64,000 nucleotides of DNA from Chlorophyllum brunneum (Eukaryota; Basidiomycota; Agaricomycetes; Agaricales; Agaricaceae), in contig OY756139.1 in NCBI GenBank assembly GCA_963576785.1, positions 1,984,001 to 2,048,000 of the forward strand, written 5' to 3'. This document shows positions 12,001 to 20,736 of the stretch, piece after piece; within the stretch, counting starts at the first letter, position 1; each line of letters starts with the position of its first letter. The notes beneath the pieces are model-generated. The model saw only the letters and a list, made by a program, of their open reading frames with translations, was not told the DNA's origin and ran no database searches. Position numbers and translations under genes: made by a program.

Positions 12001-12486
12001 GTATTTGCCACCGATCTTCAGGTTGCCGCCGGACGTCGTCCAGCGACATCTATTGACTCGCTGCGTAGAATCAACGTGGCAACTATACAGAAGGCCTGGA
12101 AAGTCACTTTCCAGGACTCCGCCTATCGCGGTTCGAACTTCCTTGCTCTCAAGGATAGTAAGGACAATGTGCTACAGCCAACGTACCTCCACGGGGGTTC
12201 TTGGCTTCCTTCCTTTCCCTCTCAGTCTGTCGCGACGAGAGCGAACCGTGCCATCCTCGGGCACGCTCCAACCGGCGAGTATCGCTCCCGGTTCCATCCT
12301 CTAGAGCCTACTGGCTGCGAGTGTGGGGCTCCTTTGGAGACTCGCACTCATATCTTGTGCTCTTGTCCTCTGTACAAGAGACGTCGTGGCCTGCCGGTCT
12401 CCATTGACCAGCTGGTATCTTTTCTTAAACGCAATCCTTCTGCGTTTGCGTTTAAGTCCAGCATACCGCTTGCGGGAGTTGGATAA
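9073..12486 (+). CDS. A4 ORF2: uninterrupted partial EN, RT, RNase H polyprotein (1137 codons)
   Basis: Open from 9073 to TAA 12484-12486 with no stop or frameshift. The EN N-terminus is missing (5' truncation), but GGDFNCHSERW (residues 2-12) and SDHVPLVLTLP (about 84) remain. RT motifs are APGPDHVTW (about 306), FDIAQFFPSLNH (about 438), GVGQGSSLSP (about 497) and catalytic YVDD, with Asp codons at 10672 and 10675 (residues 534-535). RNase H shows TDAS (about 852), DAELFAI (about 893) and FTDS (about 919). A Cys/His finger, CECGAPLETRTHILCSC, follows near residue 1082. It would copy LINE RNA at nicked DNA, but without the catalytic Glu part of EN it is probably inactive in mobilisation. The ATG at 9073 is simply the first in frame, not the native start. 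Confidence 0.9.
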   Translation: MGGDFNCHSERWDPNYGSHSGTAQSLISIGTDIGLDLALPVEPGPTHIPHNEDLCPSVIDLAFVQSDLSISHRPRLDYSLRGSSDHVPLVLTLPVTPTIVETHRKTLPHDGGEEVALFLTDIIWDLREVARLPEPTTTDEVEAAVHAVAEAFSTAWEAHAVDIMITRRSKPWWNQECRETFGRYRETRSHDDYSNFRRAKKRAKRNFFDARIEEIASTNKRPWDLMEWVQKRKLPPCEAIQYNGEPCHVLPDLWDALHNTYNSASGRAVDVSVLDPLPSHTAREWVHFSALELMDALSACSGASAPGPDHVTWTHLKEITEDPDVLWLFIGIANACMSVGYWPSHFKESLSVIIPKPGKPSYSTPKAFRPIVLLNTFGKLIEKMISNRLQFDSVKHGVFHPNQLGGIRQRSTDDAGMLLTHIVRAGWAKGLKTSVVAFDIAQFFPSLNHSMLLAILRKQGFDPCVGRFFASYLIGRSTQYAWGDHKSDLRQADVGVGQGSSLSPVLSGLYLAPFMKLYDREAIVLGSTLLSYVDDGLVIAQAKTWEPNLVCLKQAYQVIYRLTTAFGLAVEHDKSEVFHFSRKRGDDNPPLDLGYAPHTGDTPLRPKTHWRYLGFFFDCALTFKEHVRHYATKSLSTVKAMGMLGNSSRGLLPIQKRTLYRSCVVPIATYGFRLWFYEGARNKALLKQLNTMQRKAALWITGAFRTSPTGGAEALAGLIPIHLHLRKLAARAVHRVATLSDNHPVHSVMGRQYIGGCVPHPRSIALMTPTQAGKVKGPVTEANSRLPDLTETFEPFALEASPGSRLLDRFSAQVTYKTYDASLGGNPAGRQVDLLNDTLRGYREDRQVVYAATDASLPLVGDFQAVSAAHVYRGTRLLRAMRHPAGKVTAPDAELFAIRMALGTAAAVSEAVHIAVFTDSIGSAKRALDPSVHSSQGHSLTVCRLLLDWFRDRPDRSLTFWSVPSSAKWSIHHGVHVFATDLQVAAGRRPATSIDSLRRINVATIQKAWKVTFQDSAYRGSNFLALKDSKDNVLQPTYLHGGSWLPSFPSQSVATRANRAILGHAPTGEYRSRFHPLEPTGCECGAPLETRTHILCSCPLYKRRRGLPVSIDQLVSFLKRNPSAFAFKSSIPLAGVG

Positions 12487-12800
12487 TGCGGCGCGACCCC
12501 TGCTAGCTTCCCACGTCTCCGACGTATGTAGAAGTTAATTGCGAATTGACGCATACTCTCCTTAGGGAGGGGAGGCAAGGGGTCGCTCTACATATCTGGT
12601 CTAGGACTCACGCGTTCGTGCGCGTTTCCGCGACCGTTCGCCCAGACCGCCTGTCGGCGGTCTAGCTCGGCCAGGGGAGAGCCAATCTTCGAATACCATT
12701 ACTTTTGTAGCCTACATGTCACAGTAGATACAGGTGGACTGCGATCGCGCACCACCTTAAACATGTTGATTTAAAAAAAAAATAAAAAAAAATAAAAAAA
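12487..12800 (+). other. Family A 3' UTR, terminal hairpin and A-rich tail (A4)
   Basis: Non-coding end of A4, the best-preserved family-A 3' UTR. A 5-bp stem GGTGG (12733-12737) / CCACC (12752-12756) encloses the 14-nt loop ACTGCGATCGCGCA, about 20 nt before the tail. Families B and C carry a closely related 14-nt loop in the same place. The 3' end of LINE RNA is where the element's own RT begins copying, so a conserved hairpin here is a reasonable RT recognition element (inference). Confidence 0.6.
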
Positions 12801-14017
12801 AGAGGACTCTGTACTGCTCATGTGTAGTGCCTATCGCTACGTATGGGTTTTGACTCTGGTTTTATGAAGGTGCCCGTAACAAGGCCCTCCTGAAACAACT
12901 CAACACTATGCAGCACAAGGCTGCATTGTGGATCACTGGTGCATTCTGCACCAGCCCTACTGGAGGAGCTGAGGCCCTTGCTGGCCTCGTCCCCATCTAT
13001 CTTCATCTCAAGAAGTTGGCTGCCCGTGCTGTCCACAGGGTCGCTACACTTTCTGAGGACCACCCTGTTCATTCCGTTATGGGGCGTCAGTATATAGGGG
13101 GTTGTGTTCCACACCCCAGATCGATTGCTCTCATGACCCCTGCTCAGGCGGGCAGGGTCAAGGGGCCAGTCACAGAGGCAAACTCTCGCTTGCCGGACTT
13201 AATGGAGATGTTCGAGCCGTTTGTGCTCGAGGCGTCGCCAGGTTCTCGTCTCATGGACCGCTTTGTGGCCCAGGTGACTTATAAAACATATGACGCCTCG
13301 CTCCGTGGAAACCCTGCGGGTTGTCAGGTGGATTTGCTCAACGATACCCTTCGTGGGTATTGTGAAGATAGACAGGTTGTCTATGCAGCGATGGACACAA
13401 GTCTGCCACTGGTTGGGGACTTCCAGGCAGTTTCTGCTGCCCACATTTATAGGGGGACACGCTTGCTTCATGCAATGCGTCACCCAGCTGGCAAGGTTGC
13501 AGCCCCGGATGCTAAACTTTTTGCCATTCGTATGGCTTTGGGAACTGCTGCAGCAGTTTCTGAGGCTGTACATATTGCGGTTTTTACAGACTCGATTGGT
13601 TCTGCCAAGCGAGCTCTTGACCCGTCCGTGCATTCTGGCCAGGGACACTCCCTGGCTGTGTGTCATCTCTTGTTGGAGTGGTTCAGGAATTGTCCCGACT
13701 GCTCCCTCACTTTCTGGTCCATTCCGTCATCGGCAAAGTGGTCCATTCATCAGGGTGTGCATCTATTTGCCACCAACCTCCAAGTTGCCACTGGACATAG
13801 TCCAGCGACGTCTATTGATTCGCTGCGTAAGATCAACGTAGCAACCATTCAGAAGGCCTGGAAAGTCACTTTCCGGGACTCCTCTTATCGTGGTTCCAAC
13901 TTCCTTGATCTCAAGGATAGTAAGAACAAAGTTTTACAGCTAACGTACCTCCATGGGAGTTCTTGGCTTCCTTCTTTTCCCTCTCAGTCTATTGCGATGA
14001 GAGCGAACCATGCCATC
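12801..14017 (+). pseudogene. A5 ORF2 remainder: RT C-terminus and RNase H, with TGA
   Basis: The frame resumes after A4. TGA at 12851-12853 replaces the CGA Arg codon of GFRLWFYEG (a CpG-to-TpG change). After that it is open through RNase H (AMDTSLPL, with the TDAS Thr-to-Met change, DAKLFAIRM with the catalytic Glu replaced by Lys, FTDSIGSAKRALD) until it enters N1 at 14017. The Glu-to-Lys change in the RNase H core would abolish catalysis. Confidence 0.8.
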
Positions 14018-15453
14018 CCCGCGCCGCTCCTTGACTTGTTACCACCACCACCACTTTTTCCACTTCCTTTCCCCATTGCACCATTTGTCTCCTGGGCTCT
14101 CTCTCATGGGCCTGGGTCTTTTCTGAGCCTTCGCTGGCTGTAGGGGGGCAGTCCGTGTGGCAACGTTACTTGGTCGATGGGCGGCGCGCCCTTGGTAAAG
14201 GCGATTAAAGGTGGGTATATCCCCACCATTCATCTGACTGACGCCTATACGCACAGATCGACGAGGCGGCCCCTTGGTAAAGGGTCTTAAAGGCTGGGAT
14301 ACTGGCCACCTCGCTCGCTTGCGCTCGCTGGGTCACCAGTGGTGGCGGCCCTTCTATTAATCCAATGGAGTTGCAGTCCCGTATAGGGTTTGCATGGCGG
14401 TTTTAACCCCTGCTGCAGCTCAAGTCCGGCTAGCATCTCGAGGCTGGGTTATCCTGGCTGACGACGGACGTCCGGGCCTACCCCTAATCGTGCTTGCACG
14501 TCGGTGGGGAGCGTGCTGAAAAAAGCCGCCCCGTCACACCCGAAAGGGACCGAAAGGATAAGGGACGGTAACAGGGGGTATGGAGGTGAAAACAAGCCGA
14601 CCGAAAGGACAGGCCACCCCCCACCAGTGTCACCATGCCTTCAGGAACCCCTCTGGGGGTAGCGCCTGGTCATTAGTAGGGATACGCCAAACTCCAGGAC
14701 ATCGGGCGGGTGCGGATTGACATGGGGAAACTCGGGTTGATTGGCGCTCGTCCCGCGGATTGCTTAGTAACCCGTTCCGCGGGTTGCTTATGTGATCCAA
14801 TGTGAACACCACCCTGGTAGCGCCCCCTGCGAGACGGAGATCCCCGCCAGTATTAGCACGCGGATCCGCGCCCAAAGACAAGTCGCCTCCTCTGGGGGTA
14901 GGGCATAGCAAAAGCGGCTGCGGGGGAACGGGAAGCTAGTCCAGGGGTCGCGCCTTGGAGGTACGCCTTTGTGGCCTCTGCCTGCCCAACTAGTGGACCG
15001 TAGCGGGCTGTTTACTGGGAGCGTGCTGGAAAAAGCCGCCCGGTTACCGAGAAGGAGCGGCCCGGCTCGAGAGGTCTAGATCCTCCGTCGATGGGTCTCC
15101 GCCAACAACGGAGTGTACCCGTTTAAGTTGATACCACGTAAGTAGTCTGGATTTGGGGTGGCGATGTGCGCAGTCATGCGGTGAGATCCCGTCCATACAC
15201 CATATAGGAAGGATGCCTCAAGCGAACGGTGGGCCGGTCCTCAGGGATACCGTGCTCTCTCAGTAGCGGGGTGTCTGCCCAAGCTAAAGGCTTTACCTCT
15301 TAGGAGGGAGGGGCAAAGTCCCCGCAACATGGCCGGATGCGACACCAATATGGGAGCCTGGGAACATGCTGGGCATCCTACGGGCACATATCGTCTCAAG
15401 ACCCCCGTCTCTGGGCTGCTAGGAGTATGCCTGCAAGGGACTCTGTGTACGGG
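14018..15453 (+). repeat. Module N1: structured non-coding core, copy 1
   Basis: About 1.43 kb without a credible ORF. It opens with CGCTCCTTGACTTGTTACC, the N start found in N2-N4. Internal duplications are visible: CCTTGGTAAAGG...TTAAAGG at 14188-14215 and 14270-14300; CCTCTGGGGGTAG at 14649 and 14888; CCGCGGRTTGCTTA at 14752 and 14776; and a 20-mer GCGTGCTGAAAAAAGCCGCC at 14511-14530, repeated with one change at 15021-15040. Many short inverted repeats suggest a folded RNA. The block 14815-14873 aligns with 36101-36160 of module M1. I do not recognise it as any RNA family with confidence. Confidence 0.7.
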
Positions 15454-16517
15454 CTCGCTTGCCAGATCTGACGGAGACGTTCGAGCCGTTTGCACTCGAA
15501 GTGTCGCCAGGTTCTCGTCTCATGGACCGCTTTGCGGCCCAGGTGACTTATAAAACGTATGACACCTCGCTCGGTGGAAACCCTGCGGGTCGTCAGGTGG
15601 ATTTGCTCAACGATGCCCTCCGTGGGTATCGCGAGGATAGACAGGTTGTTTACGCAGCGACGGATGCAAGTCTGTCACTGGTTGGGGACTTCCAGGCAGT
15701 TTCCGCTGCCCATGTTTATAGGGGGACACGCCTGCTTCGTGCGACACGTCACCCAGCCGGCAAGGTTACAGCCCCAGACGCTGAACTCTTTGCCATCCGT
15801 ATGGCCTTGGGAACTGCTGCGGCAGTCTCTGAGGCTGTACACATTGCGGTCTTCACAGACTCGATTGGTTCTGCCAAGCGAGCTCTTGACCCATCCGTAC
15901 ACTCTGGCCAGGGACACTCCCTGGCTGTCTGTCGACTTCTGTTGGAATGGTTCAGGAATCGTCCTGACCGCTCCCTCACCTTCTGGTCCGTTCCGTCATT
16001 GGCGAAATGGTCCATTCATCAGGGTGTGCATGTATTTGCCACTAGTCTTCAGGTTGCCGCTGGACGTCGTCCGGCGACATCAATTGATTCGCTGCGTAAA
16101 ATCAACGTGGCAACTATTCAGAAGGCTTGGAAAGTCACTTTCCAGGACTCCTCTTATCGCGGTTCAAACTTCCTTGTTCTCAAGGACAGTAAGAACAAAG
16201 TTTTGCAGCCGACGTACCTCCATGGGGGTTCTTGGCTTCCTTCTTTTCCCTCTCAGTCGGTTGCGACGAGGGCGAACCATGCCATTCTCGGGCACGCTCC
16301 AACCGGCGAGTATCGCTCCTGGTTCCATCCTCTAGAGCCTATTGGCTGTGAGTGCGGGGCTCCTCTGGAGACCCGCACTCATATCCTGTGCTCTTGTCCT
16401 CTGTACAAGAGACGTTGTGGCCTGCTGGTCTCCGTTGACCAGCTGGTATCTTTTCTTAAACGCAACCCTTCTGCGTTCGCGTTTAAGGCCAACATACCGC
16501 TTGCGGGAGTTGGATAA
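15454..16517 (+). pseudogene. A6 ORF2 C-terminal fragment: RNase H and finger, open frame
   Basis: Open from the junction with N1 to TAA 16515-16517. RNase H shows TDAS, DAELFAI and FTDSIGSAKRALD with all three acidic residues present, and the finger CECGAPLETRTHILCSC follows. RT and EN are absent. A stand-alone RNase H domain could in principle fold, but there is no sign that it is expressed on its own. Confidence 0.8.
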
Positions 16518-16821
16518 CGCGGCGCGACCCCTGCTAGCTTCCCACGTCTCCGATGTGTGTAGAAGTTAATTGCGAATTGACGCATACTCTCCCTAGGGAG
16601 GGGAGGCAAGGGGTCGCTCGTTTTTCTGGTCTAGGATTCGCGCGCCCTGCGTGTTTCCGCGACCGTTCACCCAGACCGCCTGTCGGTGGTCTAGTTCGGC
16701 CAGGGGAGAGCCTATCTTCGTACATCCCTACATTGTAGCCTACATGTCACAGTAGATACAGGTGGACTGCGATTGCGCACCACCTTAAACATGACAATTT
16801 AAAAAAAAAAAAAAAAAAAAA

Positions 16822-17735
16822 CTTACTTGGGTAGCCAGTTCATGGCTCTCGAAGGGCGCAACGGTAAGCCCCTCCAGCCCACTTACCTCCATGGAGGTTT
16901 GTGGCTGCCTTCCGCTGCAGCAGAGTCTAACTTGCTGTCTGCCCGCATGTGTAGAGTTATTCTCAACCATGCGCCTATTGGGGCCTATAGGTCTTGGTTC
17001 TTCCAGGACGAACCATTCTGGTGTCCATGCAGGGCTCCCTTTGAGTCTCGTGTGCATGTTCTTACCAACTGTAGTCGGTTTGATGCCTCTCGGGGGTACC
17101 CTGCCACGCCAGGTGCCCTTGTCAAGTTCTTGAAAGCAAACCCTCAGGCGTTCGCTTTCCCATCCGTTCCTCAGGGAATTGGATAACTGGCTCAGGGTAG
17201 GTGGGTTATTGTCTGGTGCTGGAGAACCCCGGTGAAAGTCCGGTGAAGACCGTTGGAGTTTTGTGAATGGAGTTGTCCCCTTTGGCAACTAGGTGTGGTG
17301 AAGATGCTGATAGCCACACAAATGGTGTGGCCAATTACTCTGGCAAGGGTGACCGTGGCCGGAGGGATGACTCTCAGTAAGAAGAACTCTGGGAGCTAGT
17401 AGCTAGACCGGTAACTGGGGGTTTCTATTGCCGGGCATTTGTGGTGAAGTAACACTTACTGACTAGGCCTGGTTTTCGGACTGGGTCGCTGGTTGGGGGA
17501 CCTCCCTGCCCACTCGCTTCTTCTGGCGTCCACTCCCCTCGCCCTCTGGGCTCGGGAGTAGGACGCAACTCCTCCTACCGTTGGTTTTGGGCAACAGTAC
17601 TTTTGCTTGGTAGGGCGTAATTACCACTTTCTCCGTAGATACCTGCTAGTGTACTCGTTTGTATGCCAGCCGCGGGCTATGTTCGAGCACCATGTAATAA
17701 ATTGGCCTTAGGCCACGAAGAAAAAAAAAAAAAAT
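16822..17735 (+). mobile_element. LINE family B, copy B3, 5'-truncated
   Basis: The last 120 codons of family-B ORF2, the full B 3' UTR (17187-17719) and an oligo-A tail of about 14 nt. It starts directly after the tail of A6 at CTTACTTGGGTAGCC. The right flank is family-C ORF2 (C3), so B3 probably inserted into C3. Its left TSD is not visible, since N1-A6 adjoins it. Confidence 0.82.
16827..17186 (+). pseudogene. B3 ORF2 C-terminal fragment with Cys/His finger
   Basis: Open to TAA 17184-17186. It encodes LGSQFMALEGRNGKP, then CPCRAPFESRVHVLTNC (the third finger residue region reads CRA instead of CGA), ending VPQGIG. This is the normal family-B C-terminus. It lacks any catalytic domain. Confidence 0.8.
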
Positions 17736-17742
17736 AGAAAGG

Positions 17743-18631
17743 ATGACAATTCCTAAAGGCTCGGAGGAAGAAACCAAATTTCTTGCAGACATCATGGAGG
17801 GTATAAATGCTACGAACTGGCTGATGAACAGCGTGGAAGAGCTGGAGATAGCTGTAGCTGAATTGGGAGTTTTGTTTAACAGGTCCTGGAATTGCAATGT
17901 GAAGAAGGTCAAGATCACCACTAGGTCCAAAACCTGGTGGAACGAAGACTGCTCCAAGGCACTAGCGGAACACCATGCAGACTGAAGAAACAAATGAAAA
18001 TGGAATGCATTTTGCAAGTCTACGAGGATTGCAAAAAGAACCTACTTCGACAAGAAGATACAGGAAATTTGGTCGACAATTGATGCCCATGGGACCTCAT
18101 GCCCTGGGTCAAAGGCTGAGCTCTACCAGCTACTGAAGCCATTCATCACAATGGTTGACCTTGTCTCACCATGGGTAGCCTATGGAATGCCCTCGATCAC
18201 CACTATAATTCAGCTCAGGACAGACCAGTCAATGCAGCTGTCCTAGATGAACTTCCACCACCAATCAGGACTGAGAATAGGACTTGGGTTGATTTCTCTC
18301 TCTTAGAAATGATGGAATCACTCAAGGATAGCTCGAATTCCTCTGCCCCTGGCCCCAACCATATTTCCTGGTCCCATCTCAAACAAATTACTGCTATAGA
18401 TACTTGCACCAATCTCTTACTGAAAATCAGTTGTGTATGCCTATCTCTTGGACACTGGCCATCACACTTCAAACAATCCATGTTGGTCATCATACCTAAA
18501 CCAAACAAACCTGACTACTCTACTCCGAAGGCCTTTAGGCCCATCGTCCTTCTCAATATGCTAGGTAAACTGGTAGAAAAGATGTTAGCTAAATGACTTC
18601 AATTCGAGGTGGTGAAATTCAAAGTTTTCCA
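17743..18631 (+). pseudogene. C3 ORF2, first piece: EN end and RT start, with stops
   Basis: Encodes MTIPKGSEEETKFLADIMEG, TTRSKTWWNEDC, then, after a TGA at 17983-17985 and further breaks, VDFSLLEMMESLKD, APGPNHISWSHLKQI and KAFRPIVLLNMLGKLVEKM. TGA at 18594-18596 is an Arg codon in other families (SNRLQF), consistent with CGA-to-TGA decay. The fragment is cut by B2 at 18631 and continues at 25801. Confidence 0.8.
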
Positions 18632-18657
18632 CTTCTTTGCCCGGAACTCCCACCTGT

Positions 18658-18671
18658 TGATCACGTGATCA
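18658..18671 (+). promoter_or_regulatory. Palindrome TGATCACGTGATCA in the B2 5' UTR
   Basis: A perfect 14-bp palindrome with a CACGTG core, 27 nt from the 5' end of the full-length element and 86 nt before the ORF1 ATG. It is identical in B1. Its position suits an internal pol II promoter element; the function is inferred. Confidence 0.4.
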
Positions 18672-18756
18672 CCCCTTCATCGACACTCTTAACGTCCTAC
18701 ACATCCAAGACAGTGAGCGCTCTTAGCGTGGATTTCCGTACGGGCCCCTAGCCCCC

Positions 18757-20736
18757 ATGCCTACTCGCAGTTCGAGGAGGAGGACGAGCGCCCATCGTGA
18801 GGCCTCCTCAGATGACGACGACATGGCCACTGCCTTTGAGGCAGCAGCCGGTCCCCCCCCCAGGTCCACCCCAGGCCCTTACTCTCTGGGTATCCCCCCC
18901 TACGGTAGCAGTACCAGGGATACCTATGCCCCCGCAGTTCCCCTTCAGCAGAGGGGATGCACTCCGTCGCGACATGGGTCCCCAACCCCCTCTCGACCTA
19001 TCCCAGCTCCTGGTGCAGAAGCCAGGGCTTCGTCCCTCCTCCCGTCTTCCCCTCCTCCCGCCTCTCCGGAGGACATGGAACAGGACAACCAGGAGGAGCC
19101 TACCGCCACCCCCCTCTCTATCCTGGGCATTAATATTAGTGCCAGAGAGGACGCCGATGTGATCCAATAGTCGCTCGAGATTGTGGCCAACTTCATGAAG
19201 ACGGCACATCTCATCCCTCAGGAGGATGCTCCGTCCTTCCATCCCATCGCCTCTCGACTATCCAAGATAGTCCAGATGGTCGCATCCTCCCCCATGTGGC
19301 ATGAAACCTACACAGGGGCGAGTGACTCTCTCTCCCTGAGGGACTCAATCGCTTCGGCATTTCCTGCTCTCCCAGTGGTGACTTATAGGCCCCCGGCTAC
19401 CCCTCCCAGGGTACCAGGACCTTCTACCCTCGCCCCCTCCCAGCGCAGAGCTCCTGTGCAGGAGGAGGATGACCTTATGGATCCAGAGAAGACTCCGGTC
19501 AAACGCCCGCGCATGGACCCCAAGGGAAAGGCGCCTGTCCGACCTGTTAAGGCCCCTACAAAGCCTCAGGTCCCCTACGAGAGGCCCTCTGGACCTCCTC
19601 CCTCTATTATCACTTCGAAGCCCAAGCCAGGACAGAAGGCTTACTCGGCTGCAGCGAAACAACCGGCGTCATCCAAACCTGAGATAGAACCGCTCTCTGC
19701 GTTGAAAGTGGCCTTCCCCCATCTCTCTGCAGAGCAGCTCCTCAGTTTTCATTTGCAAGCTGAGGCTGCAAAGCAATCTCCCTCGTCGAATGCTTGCCCT
19801 AAGAAGCCAGCGTTCATGATTCCTGGGCCATCATGAAAGCAGGTCCTAGTTTCCTATGAAGACAAGTCGAATGCCTCGGCTGGTCTCCATACTCTTACCC
19901 AGCAGGCCTGTAAGGTGTTGAAGGCTGGGAGAAGCTCTCTGATCGTGGAAGGTGCCACGCTCACGTACAATGGCTACTCCATGGCCACCAACAAACTCGC
20001 CACAACCAAGGATATTGAGATCCTTAGGGCATTGGTTGAACGTCTGTCCTCTCCAGGAGTCCCCTTCTGGATTGGACTCCCATCTTCGGTGTTGTACCTC
20101 TGTGTGATCGACGTCCCGTATCTCAAGAACTCTGCCGCCGGAGTTCAGTGTACCCCAGCAGACGTCGAGGAGGTTCTTACCTCGTCGGTGCATGCTTCTC
20201 TTATCAGCCTTAAGGGTCCCCCTAGGCTGGTGCGCAACTCCAAGACGTCTGACTCATGTATGGCATTCTTTGACATCTGGGACTCCATGAGGGGTACCCA
20301 AGCCCTCGGTCTTCTAAATAAGAAGATCATGTTTGGGAACAAGCAGTGCATTATACTCTCTGCTAACCCTCGCTGCAACAAGTCGTTGTGCACCCGCTGC
20401 TACAAGTGGGGCCACGCCTCCTCCTGGTGCAAGGCCGATGGCCCGGCATGTCCCGACTGCGGTGGTGCGCACTCTCGTGCTAACCACTGCACTTTTGCAC
20501 TGTGTTGTAAGGGGCAACTGAAGGCTATGCCTCCAGTTCCTGCTACCCCTTCTGGTCAACCGTGCCCCCATCCTCCTCATTGTTGTAACTGCAAGAAGGA
20601 GCATCCCACTGATTCCAGGAAGTGCGCTTTCTGGAACCACAAACACGACCGGGCCTGGCTGACAGCCCGTTATCGAGAGGTGCGTGACAGACGTTGTCGC
20701 TCTCCCATCCCCCCTCATAACCCCCCTTATGTCTAG
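18757..20736 (+). pseudogene. B2 ORF1: gag-like protein, two nonsense codons
   Basis: 660 codons in one frame, broken by TAG 19168-19170 (TGG Trp in B5) and TGA 19834-19836 (shared with B1; TGT in the 49.8-kb copy and CAT in B6, all explicable by CpG decay of a CGN codon). The layout is a Pro/Ser-rich N-terminus, a conserved helix FPHLSAEQLLSFHLQAEAA near 335-353, a central domain LKAGRSSLIVEGATLTYNGYSMATNK (RRM-like position, unproven), and three knuckles: CTRCYKWGHASSWC, CPDCGGAHSRANHC and CNCKKEHPTDSRKC. It would be the RNA-binding partner of ORF2. The stop overlaps the ORF2 start. Confidence 0.82.

Larger units (their letters stand above)
9062..12800 (+). mobile_element. LINE family A, copy A4: youngest-looking copy
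   Basis: A clean insertion into A5 with a 14-bp TSD (AGAGGACTCTGTAC). It is 5'-truncated within the endonuclease domain, has an uninterrupted ORF2 remainder, a 3' UTR of about 280 nt and an A-rich tail with interspersed T (12774-12800). Almost no decay is visible: CpG sites that are TpG or CpA in other copies are intact here. Confidence 0.9.
8957..14017 (+). mobile_element. LINE family A, copy A5, split by A4
   Basis: A5 starts 5'-truncated at 8957 (ACTTACGCTACTAAG), is interrupted at 9061 by A4, and resumes at 12801. The TSD of A4, AGAGGACTCTGTAC, lies at 9048-9061 and 12801-12814, and the reading frame rejoins across it. A5 ends abruptly near 14017 inside ORF2, where module N1 begins. It has no 3' UTR or tail of its own, so its end was lost or displaced. 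Confidence 0.8.
14018..16821 (+). mobile_element. Chimera N1-A6: structured module fused to truncated LINE A
   Basis: A 1.4-kb non-coding module (N1) is joined at about 15453/15454 to family-A ORF2 at the codons for SRLPDLTE, followed by the A 3' UTR and an oligo-A tail (16801-16821). The same order, orientation and polarity occur at N2-A7, N3-A9 and N4-A8, but the joint within ORF2 differs here. TSDs could not be found for this copy, because the left flank is A5 and the right flank B3. Confidence 0.75.

Noticed and set aside
14018..15453. Module N as a group I or II intron, rRNA piece or hammerhead/HDV ribozyme
   Set aside because: I could not find the conserved cores (for example CUGAUGA...GAAA, or a group II domain V pattern). 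A covariance search is needed before any such name.
16822..17735. TSD for B3 using ACTTAC shared with 8957
   Set aside because: Six bases are too few, and the flanking elements do not reconstruct a single host.
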